Shown here piece by piece: positions 41,960-50,946 of a stretch of DNA of 64,000 nucleotides. The position numbers and the translations under genes were made by a program. The notes beneath the pieces are model-generated. The model did not search any database, was not told where the DNA came from, and saw only the letters and a program-made list of their open reading frames with translations. This DNA is from Bacillus vallismortis (GTDB taxonomy: Bacteria > Bacillota > Bacilli > Bacillales > Bacillaceae), in assembly GCF_004116955.1 (NCBI RefSeq), contig NZ_CP026362.1, positions 124,001 to 188,000 on the forward strand. The letters are read 5' to 3'. Each line of letters starts with the position of its first letter. The stretch's first letter is position 1.

Positions 41960-43311
41960 GTTGGCACTGCTATTCGGTATGTTACACCCGTTTTGTCGTT
42001 TTCAATTGAGATAGACGCCTTATGAAGAGTTAAAATTCGTTTTACGATGCTGAGACCAATGCCGAATTCGCCTTTCTTCCCTTTATTAAAAGGCTCATAG
42101 AGGCTGGAGAGCATCTCATCTTCAATATGCGGGCCGTCATTTTTAATGGTGATCACAATATTCCGATCATCTTGTTTCATGCTGATTTCTATTTTTGTCT
42201 CAGCGTAGCGGATTTGATTTTCCAAAATATTTTCGAGAAGTTTATTCCATTGCTCCGGATCGCCCGGCATCAGAATGTCTTTTTCTACATCAGTTTCCCA
42301 CGATAACTCTTTTCGAGCCCACTTCAGTCTTTCGATGACGTCTTCTGTCACTTCCACGATACTGAACATATCGTACTGCACTTTTTGCTTCGCTAAATAA
42401 TCCAGCTTCGTTAAATATAATAAATCCTTTATTTTTTTCTCCAGCTTAAGGGCTTCGCCTTCAATAACATCTACTGTATTTTCAAGATCCCCTTTAGGAA
42501 AAATCCCGTCCTTAATCGATTGTGTGTAGCCTCTGATGACCATAACCGGTGTTTTTAAATCGTGAGAGATATTTTGCAAAAGGGTTCTTTCCGTTTCGTC
42601 CTTTTGCACAAGCTTTTGGCGCATCTCTTCGATGGTATGGCCCAGCTTGCCGATCTCGTCTTTCCGGTCCACTTTCACTGGGTCATCCCAATCTTGTTCG
42701 GAAATCCGTTTGACGTGCTTTTCAAATGACACGAGGGGCCTTGATAAATACTTCGCAAGCCAAATGGCCGGAATCCAGCTTAATAAAATGACAACAGCTA
42801 TAATAAACAAAAGCTGTTTGAATAGCGTATAGGCCAGATCGTCCCGATAAGAATCAAGCGCATAAGAGAGCATCATAGCTGATTGACCATTAACGGAAAG
42901 CCCCTTTTTGATGACAAAAAACACTTTCTCTCCATTGACGTCTGCGCTGTACCGTTTCTTTTCGGCCGCTTGTTTATTGGCCAGCTTGTACACCTTATGG
43001 ATGAACGAAGACGACAAAATGCTTACATCCTTATCTGAGGAGGCAGCTTCATTTTCAGGCAGGAGCACGTGCTGGACGGAGCGGACGGTTGTCGGCGCCG
43101 TGGCTTCCTCGCTGTAATAGCGCCTTTCAATAGAACCTGGCAGGCGGTACTCCGTCAGAACATGCTGTTCATTTTCAATCGTCGCATACGTTTCATTGGT
43201 GAAGAAATCGCGCAGCGTGTTTGAAAATAACACAAGCAGCAAAATGGATATCCCTAACAGGATGCCGGATATGACAACCCATATTTGAAACGAAAGCGGC
43301 TTGTTTTTCAT
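41950..43311 (-). CDS. cssS: CssS, secretion-stress histidine kinase
   Basis: 453 aa. Helices at about residues 8-30 and 163-187 enclose an extracellular sensor domain. HAMP, HisKA with His in QNISHDLKTPVMV, and HATPase_c with GEFGIGLSIVKRI follow. It senses misfolded exported proteins and signals to CssR. The ATG overlaps the cssR stop by four bases. Confidence 0.95.
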   Translation of the reverse strand: MKNKPLSFQIWVVISGILLGISILLLVLFSNTLRDFFTNETYATIENEQHVLTEYRLPGSIERRYYSEEATAPTTVRSVQHVLLPENEAASSDKDVSILSSSFIHKVYKLANKQAAEKKRYSADVNGEKVFFVIKKGLSVNGQSAMMLSYALDSYRDDLAYTLFKQLLFIIAVVILLSWIPAIWLAKYLSRPLVSFEKHVKRISEQDWDDPVKVDRKDEIGKLGHTIEEMRQKLVQKDETERTLLQNISHDLKTPVMVIRGYTQSIKDGIFPKGDLENTVDVIEGEALKLEKKIKDLLYLTKLDYLAKQKVQYDMFSIVEVTEDVIERLKWARKELSWETDVEKDILMPGDPEQWNKLLENILENQIRYAETKIEISMKQDDRNIVITIKNDGPHIEDEMLSSLYEPFNKGKKGEFGIGLSIVKRILTLHKASISIENDKTGVTYRIAVPTRL

Positions 43312-43985
43312 GATGTCATCATCCTGTAGCCGAATCCGTAAATCGTCTCGACCTTCAATTCAGGCATTTTTTTGCGCAGTCTCCGGACGAGGTCATCAAC
43401 AACCCGGTCTGTTCCAAAGTAGTCATGCCCCCATACTTTTACGAGAATATCCTCACGCGAGTATGGATGTCCTTTATGATGGATAAATAACAGGAGCAGA
43501 TCAAATTCTTTCGTTGTCAAATTGATCAACTTTCCGTTTTCATCATAGACCTCGCGGGCGTCTTCAGCGACCCGATACGAGGAGACGGCGATTTCATGTT
43601 TTTGTACAGGTGGAGCTTCCTTATAAACGAGCTCAAGCAGCTTTTGGACACGTATGATCAGCTCACGCGGCAGGAATGGCTTTGAAATATAGTCATTGCT
43701 GCCAAGCTCTAAACCAAGTACTCTGTCAATATCTGCATCTCGGGCGGAAATAAAAATGACCGGCACGTCAGGGTCTTTCGCTTTGATTTCTTTTATTAAT
43801 GTATAGCCGTCGGTATCCGGCAGCATGATATCGAGAATCCAGAGGTGGGGAGACGGCGTCATTTTCTTTCGGGCGTCTTCACCTTTCGTAAAAGATGTAA
43901 TGTTCCAGCCCTCATTTTCTAAATACTTCGTCAGCAGTTCGTTCAGGTTATCCTCATCTTCAACTAGATAAATGGTGTATGACAA
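43308..43985 (-). CDS. cssR: CssR, OmpR-family response regulator
   Basis: 225 aa. Receiver with Asp in LWILDIMLPDTDGY and Lys in ISKPF; winged helix with VWGHDYFGTDRVVDDLVRRLRKK. It activates htrA, htrB and its own operon under secretion stress. TTG start at 43985 with AAAGGATGTGAAGAG upstream. Divergent from htrB. Confidence 0.95.
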   Translation of the reverse strand: MSYTIYLVEDEDNLNELLTKYLENEGWNITSFTKGEDARKKMTPSPHLWILDIMLPDTDGYTLIKEIKAKDPDVPVIFISARDADIDRVLGLELGSNDYISKPFLPRELIIRVQKLLELVYKEAPPVQKHEIAVSSYRVAEDAREVYDENGKLINLTTKEFDLLLLFIHHKGHPYSREDILVKVWGHDYFGTDRVVDDLVRRLRKKMPELKVETIYGFGYRMMTS

Positions 43986-44041
43986 GGCTCTTCACATCCT
44001 TTCAACGTCATTATAAACTAGTTTTAACATACGGCAGGCCA

Positions 44042-44078
44042 TTTTCATAATTTCACATATTCTTTTCATTTTTATCCC
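44042..44078. promoter_or_regulatory. Candidate CssR-binding direct repeats upstream of htrB
   Basis: TTTTCATAATTTCACATA followed at 44063 by CTTTTCATTTTTATC: repeated TTTTCAT spaced by about two helical turns, between cssR and htrB. CssR is known to act at this divergent region; the precise site is my inference. Confidence 0.45.
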
Positions 44079-44143
44079 ACAATGTTTGTTTATGATGTGT
44101 ATAAGGGAAGAAAGGAAGAGAAAAAGAGCGAGGAAGATGCAGG

Positions 44144-44227
44144 ATGATCAAACATATTGTATTTTGGTGCTTTGCTTTTCTTCTCATCATTGGGACAATT
44201 GAACTTGTACATGCGTTGACGATGTAA
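44144..44227 (+). CDS. Possible single-helix peptide, 27 aa, in the htrB leader
   Basis: ATG at 44144 after GAGGAAGATGCAGG encodes MIKHIVFWCFAFLLIIGTIE.. with one membrane helix and a short tail, stopping 36 bp before htrB. The hydrophobic helix and ribosome site favour a real peptide, but this short length can arise by chance. It would be co-transcribed with htrB. Confidence 0.45.
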   Translation: MIKHIVFWCFAFLLIIGTIELVHALTM

Positions 44228-44262
44228 CGATAAATGAAAAACCGTTAAAGGAGTGTAGGAAC

Positions 44263-45639
44263 ATGGATTATCGACGTGATGATCAAAACGACCAACATCA
44301 AACAGAATCTTCACATACAGAACATCAGAATTCAGAAAACCGGCAGCAGATTGACCATCCTGAACAGGAATTGCTTGACGCGCCTGTTTCATATGAAGCG
44401 GGACGGAAAGAAACGGCTTCCTCTTTAGAAATGGAGAAGAAAGAAACAGCTGTGAAAAAAGAAAAGAAAAGGAAAGCCGCATGGCTGAGCCCGATTTTGG
44501 GCGGGATTATCGGCGGCGGCCTGATGCTCGGCATCGCGCCTTATCTGCCGTCAGACCAAGATCAGACGACGGAGACCGCTTCCGCGAATAAACAGGTACA
44601 GTCAGATCATTTTACAACGACACCGATCACAAACGCTTCAAACGTCGCTGATATGGTAGAGGATTTAGAGCCGACGATTGTCGGAATCTCAAATATCCAA
44701 ACCTCGCAAAATAACACTTTCGGCACAGGAGGCGGCTCCAGCTCGGAAAGTGAAAGCGGAACCGGATCAGGCGTCATTTTCAACAAAGACGGTGATAAAG
44801 CGTATATCATTACAAATAATCATGTCGTTGAAGGGGCGAATAAGCTGACGGTCACGTTATATAATGGAGAAACGGAAAGTGCCAAGCTTGTCGGCAGCGA
44901 TGCGATAACCGATTTGGCTGTTCTGGAGATCAGCGGCAAGAACATCAAAAAAGTCGCGAGCTTCGGTGACTCATCACAGCTGCGCACGGGCGAAAAGGTC
45001 ATCGCCATCGGAAATCCGCTCGGACAGCAGTTTTCCGGTACGGTGACACAAGGCATCATCAGCGGTCTGAACCGGACAATTGATGTCGATACCACACAAG
45101 GCAAGGTGGAAATGAACGTGCTGCAAACTGACGCAGCGATCAATCCAGGGAACAGCGGAGGCCCGTTAATCAACGCGAGCGGCCAAGTGATCGGCATCAA
45201 CAGCTTAAAGGTGAGCGAGAGCGGCGTAGAATCACTTGGATTTGCGATCCCGAGCAATGATGTCGAGCCGATTGTTGACCAGCTGCTTGAAAATGGAAAG
45301 GTAGAACGTCCGTTTTTAGGCGTGCAAATGATTGACATGTCACAAGTTCCTCAAACCTATCAGGAAAATACGCTTGGCCTGTTTGGAGATCAATTAGGCA
45401 AAGGTGTGTATGTAAAAGAAGTTCAAGGACATTCACCAGCGGCCAAAGCCGGTATCAAATCTGAGGATGTCATTGTCAAACTAAACGGGAAAGACGTGGA
45501 AAGCAGCGCGGATATCCGTCAGATCCTTTACAAGGACTTGAAAGTCGGAGACAAAACAACCATACAAGTCCTTCGAAACGGAAAAACCGAAACCTTGAAT
45601 GTGACTCTGACCAAGCAGACAGAAAGCAGCTCAAGTTAG
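44263..45639 (+). CDS. htrB: HtrB, membrane-anchored HtrA-type serine protease
   Basis: 458 aa. Charged cytosolic N-terminus, one helix (about residues 75-96), a Ser-rich linker, a trypsin-like domain with triad His (TNNHVVEG), Asp (ITDLAVLEI) and Ser (INPGNSGGPL), and one C-terminal PDZ domain (about 365-450). It degrades or refolds misfolded exported proteins at the membrane-wall interface and is a main CssRS target. AAAGGAGTG precedes the ATG. Confidence 0.95.
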   Translation: MDYRRDDQNDQHQTESSHTEHQNSENRQQIDHPEQELLDAPVSYEAGRKETASSLEMEKKETAVKKEKKRKAAWLSPILGGIIGGGLMLGIAPYLPSDQDQTTETASANKQVQSDHFTTTPITNASNVADMVEDLEPTIVGISNIQTSQNNTFGTGGGSSSESESGTGSGVIFNKDGDKAYIITNNHVVEGANKLTVTLYNGETESAKLVGSDAITDLAVLEISGKNIKKVASFGDSSQLRTGEKVIAIGNPLGQQFSGTVTQGIISGLNRTIDVDTTQGKVEMNVLQTDAAINPGNSGGPLINASGQVIGINSLKVSESGVESLGFAIPSNDVEPIVDQLLENGKVERPFLGVQMIDMSQVPQTYQENTLGLFGDQLGKGVYVKEVQGHSPAAKAGIKSEDVIVKLNGKDVESSADIRQILYKDLKVGDKTTIQVLRNGKTETLNVTLTKQTESSSS

Positions 45640-45647
45640 GAGTAATC

Positions 45648-45683
45648 AAAAAGCTGAACCCGAAAAGGGTTCAGCTTTTTTTT
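45648..45683. terminator. Bidirectional terminator between htrB and mrgA
   Basis: Stem AAAAAGCTGAACCC / GGGTTCAGCTTTTT with loop GAAAA. Confidence 0.92.
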
Positions 45684-46143
45684 ATCCTAAGTAAGCGGAA
45701 AGCATCCACACTTGTTTTTCAACTTCATCAATTAATCCGACAAACAAGTCCGCTGTCGCGTTGTCTTGATTTTCTTCAGCCAGGCCGATTACGAATTTAG
45801 ATTCGCTGCTGATTTGTTTGTAGTCGTTTACCAATGCTTGTACCATTTCTGATGCTGATGTTTCGTTTCCGCTGTCAGTGATAGATGCATGCTCAGTATA
45901 TTCCTTCAATGTGGCTACAGGCTGGCCGCCGATTGCCAGCAGGCGCTCAGCGATAGTATCAACTGTTTCCGCCGCATGGTCGTACAATTCTTCAAATTTC
46001 TCATGCAATGTGAAGAAATGCGGCCCTTTCACATACCAATGGAAACGGTGGAGCTTAGAGTATAAAAGAAACCAGTTTGATAATTGTGTGTTCATTGAAT
46101 TCTCAACTAATGTTTGGTTTGTTTTTGCGTTTTCAGTTTTCAT
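45682..46143 (-). CDS. mrgA: MrgA, Dps-family DNA-binding ferroxidase
   Basis: 153 aa, four-helix-bundle Dps protein. The intersubunit ferroxidase residues are in [32 protein letters not shown] (His, Asp and Glu; in outline). Twelve subunits form a shell that stores iron, detoxifies peroxide and coats DNA. AAGGAGGACG precedes the ATG. A perfect Per box lies 69 bp upstream, in line with the known PerR repression by iron or manganese and release by peroxide. Confidence 0.97.
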   Translation of the reverse strand: MKTENAKTNQTLVENSMNTQLSNWFLLYSKLHRFHWYVKGPHFFTLHEKFEELYDHAAETVDTIAERLLAIGGQPVATLKEYTEHASITDSGNETSASEMVQALVNDYKQISSESKFVIGLAEENQDNATADLFVGLIDEVEKQVWMLSAYLG

Positions 46144-46211
46144 AAGATAACGTCCTCCTTGTGATCTGTTAATTTAATTATACCACGTATCAATTAAAAA
46201 TCAATACTAAA

Positions 46212-46226
46212 TTATAATAATTATAA
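46212..46226. promoter_or_regulatory. Per box of mrgA
   Basis: TTATAATAATTATAA is a perfect match to the 7-1-7 Per box consensus TTATAATNATTATAA. Confidence 0.92.
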
Positions 46227-46232
46227 TTTAGA

Positions 46233-47075
46233 TCATCTGAATAGTTTTTTCTTTAGGATAGACTCCCATGCAGACCAAGGAAAAAGCGCTCGGAATAACA
46301 AGGTGAGCTTGACGCCTTTTCCGATCGGATATCGCAATTTCTTTATGTGCTGTTTTGTTGCCAATTGATAAATAAGGTCGGCAACTTCTTGGGGATCTCC
46401 GCTTTCGTCCGCGTTTTTTTCAACGTAGGAAAGGATCTTTTTATAGTATTGATGATAGGCTGAATCGTCAGCAGGCACCGACATATAATGTGATAAAGAG
46501 GTGGACCAGATCGACGTTTTGTATGAGCCGGGCTCGACCAAAGCGGTGTGGATACCGAACGGAAGCAGCTCCACACGCAGGCTCTCAGAAAAACCCTCCA
46601 ATGCATGCTTGGAGGATGCATAAGGCGACAGTGCGGGAAATCCGGTCAGGCCGCTGATGCTGCTCACGTTTATAATCTTTGCTCCGCCATGCTTTCTTAT
46701 GTAAGGCAGAATGGTTTTTGTCACATGGATTACTCCGAAGACATTCGTTTCAAATTGTTGTCTGAAATGGTCCATCGGCACATCCTCGACAAATCCTCCA
46801 TAAGCGGCTCCGGCGTTGTTGACGAGAAGATCAATAGGAGCGTAAGCGCTAATGGCTTTTCCGAATGAGGCTATCGAATGTTCATCGGTGACGTCGAGAG
46901 CGGTAATGTGGATAGAGTCAGCTACATGGTGGGCTGCGGCCAACTCCCGAAGCTGTTCAGCTTTCTCAGGCTGTCTTGTTGTGGCAATCACAAAAAATGT
47001 CTTGGCGAGCTTTACGGCTGCCAGCTGGCCAAAGCCTTTTGAAGCTCCTGTTACGATCGCGATTTTTTTATTCAT
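46233..47075 (-). CDS. yusZ: YusZ, short-chain dehydrogenase/reductase
   Basis: 280-aa classical SDR with TGASKGFG near the N-terminus, NNAGAAYGG, Ser in NVSSISG, and YASSK for the catalytic Tyr/Lys. Substrate unknown. AGGAGGTATACA precedes the ATG. Its end lies six bases from the mrgA Per box, so PerR-bound DNA may affect its transcript end; no terminator is evident there. Confidence 0.9.
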   Translation of the reverse strand: MNKKIAIVTGASKGFGQLAAVKLAKTFFVIATTRQPEKAEQLRELAAAHHVADSIHITALDVTDEHSIASFGKAISAYAPIDLLVNNAGAAYGGFVEDVPMDHFRQQFETNVFGVIHVTKTILPYIRKHGGAKIINVSSISGLTGFPALSPYASSKHALEGFSESLRVELLPFGIHTALVEPGSYKTSIWSTSLSHYMSVPADDSAYHQYYKKILSYVEKNADESGDPQEVADLIYQLATKQHIKKLRYPIGKGVKLTLLFRALFPWSAWESILKKKLFR

Positions 47076-47207
47076 TGTATACCTCCTATTTACCTGCTAC
47101 AGCTATTGTACAATCATGAACGGAAAATGACCCCTATAAAAGAAATTTTTATACAATAATTCAGAATTGTTCTATAATAAGACGAAAGAGGAAAGGGGTT
47201 TTGTATA

Positions 47208-49004
47208 ATGGCGCTGCAAGGGATAGACCAAAGATGGGATCTGGATTCGTTTTTTAAGGGCGGGAGCCAATCAGCAGAATTTAAAGGATATATTGAAAAG
47301 CTTTCACAAAGTCTGCGTGCATTTCAAGAGATGACTGATGGGTTTCAGGTGCCTGAATCGCCTGAAGACGCTGAAGCGATGATTGCTTTGCTAGATTTAT
47401 TCGAACAGACTTCTGTCAAACTTCAGCAGGCTGGTGCTTTTGTTGCTTGCCTTCAGGCCCAGAATATCAGTGATCAAAAGGCTGCTGAGCATCAGTCACT
47501 CATGAATCGGCTTAACGCAGAATTCCAATCGTCCCTCGTCACCTTAGATCATAAACTGGTGGCCATTGAACAAGATGTGTGGAATGAATTGTTAACAAAA
47601 CCGGGATTACGTGATGTATCGTACATATTAAATGAAAGAAGACAAAGGGTTGCCGAAAAGCTCAGCCCGGGTAAAGAAAAACTGATTGGAAACCTTGCGG
47701 TGGACGGATATCACGCTTGGAGTGACTTATACAATATGGTTGTCGGGAAAATGACCATACCATATGAGGAAAACGGTGAGAATAAGCAATTGTCTGTCGG
47801 TCAGGCGGAAAATGTGATGGGGCATCAAGACCGCGCTGTCAGAAAAACAATATATGAACGTTTGCATCAAGCGTGGGAAAGCAAGCAGGATCTATTCAGC
47901 AGCACACTCAATCATTTGGCGGGGTTCCGGCTTGAAACCTATAAAGCGCGCGGCTGGGAGAATGTCCTGAAGGAGCCGCTGCAGATCAACAGGATGAAAA
48001 AAGAAACATTGGATACGATGTGGCAGGTCATCACTGAAAACAAGCAGCCGTTCGTTCAGTTTTTGAACCGCAAAGCGTCCATGCTCGGCCTTGAAAAGCT
48101 CAGCTGGTACGATGTTGAGGCCCCAATCGGATCTGATGGAAAGGTGTATTCATATGATGAAGCCGCAAATGTCATTGTCAGCCAATTTTCCACGTTTGGC
48201 AAAAAGCTGTCCGCTTTCACAGAAAAAGCGTTTCGGGACCGTTGGGTTGAGGCGGAAGACAGGAGCGGAAAAAGAGTCGGCGGTTTTTGCACGAGCTTTC
48301 CGGACAGCGGGGAATCGCGGATTTTCATGACATTTTCGGGAAGTGCCTCAAATGTATCAACGCTTGCACATGAGCTCGGGCACGCGTTCCATCAGGAAGC
48401 GATGCTCAACGTCAGGCCGTTAAACCGGTCCTACGCGATGAACGTAGCGGAAACGGCTTCAACGTTTGCCGAGATGATTGTGGCGGACGCGACTGTTCAG
48501 CAGGCGGAGACGAAGGAAGAAAAGCTTGTCCTTCTCGAGGATAAAGTACAAAGAAGCGTTGCGTTCTTCATGAATATCCACGCCAGGTTCCTATTCGAAA
48601 CGAGATTTTACGAAGAACGAAAGCGGGGAGCCGTCCCGGCCGCCCGTTTGAATGAACTGATGGAAGAGGCGCAAAAAGAGGCATACTGCAACTCATTAGG
48701 AGAGTACCATCCGCTCTTTTGGGCGTCGAAGCTCCACTTCCATATTACGAGAGTGCCGTTTTACAATTTTCCTTATACGTTCGGCTACCTGTTTTCTCTC
48801 GGCATTTACGCACTGGCGCTTGAAGAAAAAAACGCGTTTGAAGAGAAATATACCGCGCTATTGCGGGATACGGCTTCTATGACCGTGGAGGATTTGGCGA
48901 TGAAGCATTTGGGCGCTGACATTACGAAGCGAGATTTCTGGGAGAATGCCATCAAGCTGGCCGTGCGGGATGCGGAAGCCTTTTTGGAAATGACTGAATC
49001 TTAA
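47208..49004 (+). CDS. yusX: YusX, M3-family oligoendopeptidase (PepF-like)
   Basis: 598-aa cytosolic zinc peptidase. The site LAHELGHAFHQ supplies the HExxH motif and later E in ETASTFAEM. The helical N-terminal domain (about residues 1-200) forms the channel that limits it to short peptides. AAAGGGG precedes the ATG. It is a stand-alone gene with a terminator behind it. Confidence 0.94.
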   Translation: MALQGIDQRWDLDSFFKGGSQSAEFKGYIEKLSQSLRAFQEMTDGFQVPESPEDAEAMIALLDLFEQTSVKLQQAGAFVACLQAQNISDQKAAEHQSLMNRLNAEFQSSLVTLDHKLVAIEQDVWNELLTKPGLRDVSYILNERRQRVAEKLSPGKEKLIGNLAVDGYHAWSDLYNMVVGKMTIPYEENGENKQLSVGQAENVMGHQDRAVRKTIYERLHQAWESKQDLFSSTLNHLAGFRLETYKARGWENVLKEPLQINRMKKETLDTMWQVITENKQPFVQFLNRKASMLGLEKLSWYDVEAPIGSDGKVYSYDEAANVIVSQFSTFGKKLSAFTEKAFRDRWVEAEDRSGKRVGGFCTSFPDSGESRIFMTFSGSASNVSTLAHELGHAFHQEAMLNVRPLNRSYAMNVAETASTFAEMIVADATVQQAETKEEKLVLLEDKVQRSVAFFMNIHARFLFETRFYEERKRGAVPAARLNELMEEAQKEAYCNSLGEYHPLFWASKLHFHITRVPFYNFPYTFGYLFSLGIYALALEEKNAFEEKYTALLRDTASMTVEDLAMKHLGADITKRDFWENAIKLAVRDAEAFLEMTES

Positions 49005-49034
49005 AAGCCGTGGCGTTATACGCCTCGGCTTTTT
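49003..49034 (+). terminator. Terminator after yusX
   Basis: Stem AAAAGCCGTGGCG / CGCCTCGGCTTTT with loop TTATA; one T-G mismatch in the stem. Confidence 0.88.
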
Positions 49035-49108
49035 CAATCCATCTCTGAATGAGGATTCCATTCTCTGGACATACCTAAAACAAATGGAATCCTACAGGGG
49101 GGAGACAT

Positions 49109-49546
49109 ATGCGTTTGATCAGAGCAGCCGGGGCTATTTGCTTCGCAATGGTTCTGATTGCTGGCTGCCGTCTCAACGAAGACAAGCAGCAGGCAGAAGG
49201 AGAAAATACAGCCGTCACCCAGCTGAAGTCTGTTCCTTACAGCGATTTTTCGCTCCGTGTGAGCTACGGAGATGGTGAGCATAATCGGTATGAAGGCATA
49301 TATACAAAAAAAGGGACTCAGGAAACAGCGGAAATCCAGGATAAGCTCTCCGGTGTCAAGCAGGAGGGGGAAGAAGCCTTAGATGAGATGAAAATGATTC
49401 TGAGCGAGCTTTCCGTAACAGAGCAAATGGCTGAATCTGAAGTGATTCACAGTGTGCTGGCAGCGTTTAATCTGGACAGCCATTATGATCATATCGACTT
49501 AAAACTAAAGCTGAAGGACGGCTCAGTCAGAGAAATTAAGAAATGA
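49109..49546 (+). CDS. yusW: YusW, lipoprotein of the YusW family
   Basis: 145 aa. Lipobox LIAGC (Cys near residue 20), followed by a charged stretch and an acidic domain (VPYSDFSLRVSYGDGEHNRYE) of the YusW-like family. It is probably on the outer face of the membrane; function unknown. GGGGGGAGAC precedes the ATG. Transcribed alone, just before the Fur-controlled yusV. Confidence 0.88.
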   Translation: MRLIRAAGAICFAMVLIAGCRLNEDKQQAEGENTAVTQLKSVPYSDFSLRVSYGDGEHNRYEGIYTKKGTQETAEIQDKLSGVKQEGEEALDEMKMILSELSVTEQMAESEVIHSVLAAFNLDSHYDHIDLKLKLKDGSVREIKK

Positions 49547-49594
49547 TCTTGTGATGAAAAACCCATAAACGCCAATTATGTCCAAAATACTAAT

Positions 49595-49609
49595 TGAAAA
49601 TGATTTTCA
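49595..49609. promoter_or_regulatory. Fur box of yusV
   Basis: TGAAAATGATTTTCA, a perfect palindrome close to the Fur 7-1-7 consensus, 155 bp before the yusV start. Confidence 0.88.
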
Positions 49610-49764
49610 AAGTCACTGTTTTCTGCTACAATGAGGGATATATGGCCATATGAAAATGGCTGAATATCGAATCACTTGCATTGATGACAATTGACTTCAG
49701 ACGCATATATATAGAAAACGTGTAATACATAGTGCTGCTAAAAAGCCAGCAAAAAGGAGCGGTT

Positions 49765-50592
49765 ATGGGTATGAGTGCAATTTCTACAGAAACGCTGAGC
49801 TTAGGATACGGGGATGCCGTTATTATTGATGAGTTGAATTTAACCATTCCAAAAGGTGAAATTACCGTATTTATTGGCAGCAACGGCTGCGGAAAATCGA
49901 CACTTTTACGTTCATTAGCGCGCCTGATGAAGCCGAGAGGCGGTTCAGTGCTGCTGGAAGGAAGAGCGATTGCCAAGCTTCCGACGAAGGAAGTCGCAAA
50001 AGAGCTCGCAATCCTGCCGCAGGGCCCTTCGGCTCCAGAGGGGCTGACGGTGCATCAGCTGGTGAAGCAAGGAAGGTACCCTTACCAAAATTGGCTGAAA
50101 CAGTGGTCAAAAGAGGATGAGGCAGCGGTTGAGAGAGCGCTTAAAGCAACCAAACTTGAGGACATGGCTGACCGCGCCGTCGACTCTTTGTCAGGAGGAC
50201 AGCGCCAGCGGGCTTGGATCGCGATGACGCTTGCGCAGGAAACGGATATTATCCTTCTGGATGAGCCGACAACGTATTTAGACATGACGCACCAAATTGA
50301 AATCCTTGATTTGCTGTTTGAGCTGAATGAAAAGGAAGAGCGGACGATTGTGATGGTTCTTCATGACTTAAACTTGGCATGCCGCTACGCGCATCACCTT
50401 GTAGCCATAAAAGATAAACGGATTTATGCTGAAGGACGTCCGGAAGAGGTTATCACCTGTGACCTTGTGCAAAATGTGTTTTCTATGAACTGCCAGGTTA
50501 CACAGGACCCGCTGTTCGGAACGCCTCTTTGCATTCCTCACGGCAGGGGCAGATGCATTGTCCAGGAAGCGGCTTTCACATCACATGGGTAA
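49765..50592 (+). CDS. yusV: YusV, siderophore ABC transporter ATPase
   Basis: 275-aa ATPase: Walker [10 protein letters not shown], signature LSGGQRQR, Walker [13 protein letters not shown], switch His in VLHDLN. It is close to FhuC but has no permease gene nearby. In B. subtilis YusV serves the bacillibactin (Feu) and Yfi transporters in trans. ATG at 49765 follows AAAAAGGAG; an upstream frame start lacks a site. Under Fur control. Confidence 0.94.
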   Translation: MGMSAISTETLSLGYGDAVIIDELNLTIPKGEITVFIGSNGCGKSTLLRSLARLMKPRGGSVLLEGRAIAKLPTKEVAKELAILPQGPSAPEGLTVHQLVKQGRYPYQNWLKQWSKEDEAAVERALKATKLEDMADRAVDSLSGGQRQRAWIAMTLAQETDIILLDEPTTYLDMTHQIEILDLLFELNEKEERTIVMVLHDLNLACRYAHHLVAIKDKRIYAEGRPEEVITCDLVQNVFSMNCQVTQDPLFGTPLCIPHGRGRCIVQEAAFTSHG

Positions 50593-50607
50593 TCAATAAT
50601 GCCAGCG

Positions 50608-50647
50608 AAAGGAGCTTTCAATTTGAGAAAGCTCCTTGCTGTTTTTT
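50608..50647 (+). terminator. Terminator of yusV
   Basis: Stem AAAGGAGCTTTC / GAAAGCTCCTT with loop AATTT, then GCTGTTTTTT. The apparent ribosome site AAAGGAG here belongs to the stem. Confidence 0.85.
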
Positions 50648-50664
50648 CGAAAGGAAGATGGAAA

Positions 50665-50910
50665 ATGGATCACAAACTTCAGGAGCAGCTCGATGGATTG
50701 CTGGAGAAGTATACTGAGCTTCTGCTTGGTGAAGCAAGCAATGAGCTAAAAGAAGAAGTGAAGCAATGGATTTTGTACACGCATATAGCCAAAAGCATGC
50801 CGCCGCTCGCTAAGCATTGGAATGCGACATATCCTGACGCGAAGCAGGGCATTAAAGATGTTATTCAGCATATTAAGGAATTGAATGAAGCCCATCGAAA
50901 CAAACAATAA
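50665..50910 (+). CDS. yusU: YusU, small helical protein (DUF2573 family)
   Basis: 81 aa from ATG at 50665 (GGAAGATGGAAA in front). All helical and acidic (EQLDGLLEKYTELLLGEASNELKEEVKQW, in outline), matching DUF2573 of unknown function. An alternative TTG at 50623 would give 95 aa but lies in the terminator stem. Two strong terminators bracket the gene. Confidence 0.85.
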   Translation: MDHKLQEQLDGLLEKYTELLLGEASNELKEEVKQWILYTHIAKSMPPLAKHWNATYPDAKQGIKDVIQHIKELNEAHRNKQ

Positions 50911-50946
50911 AAAAGCAGTCTGCCCATTACAGCAGACTGCTTTTTT
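50909..50946. terminator. Bidirectional terminator between yusU and yusT
   Basis: Stem AAAAAAGCAGTCTG / CAGACTGCTTTTTT with loop CCCATTACAG. Confidence 0.92.

Noticed and set aside
44820..45338. 172-aa open frame antisense to htrB
   Set aside because: Fully inside the protease domain of htrB, rich in Ser/Pro/Thr as is usual for reverse-frame shadows.
50623..50664. Longer yusU start (TTG at 50623)
   Set aside because: The apparent ribosome site is an arm of the yusV terminator, and the added residues are encoded by the hairpin and T run. It remains possible.
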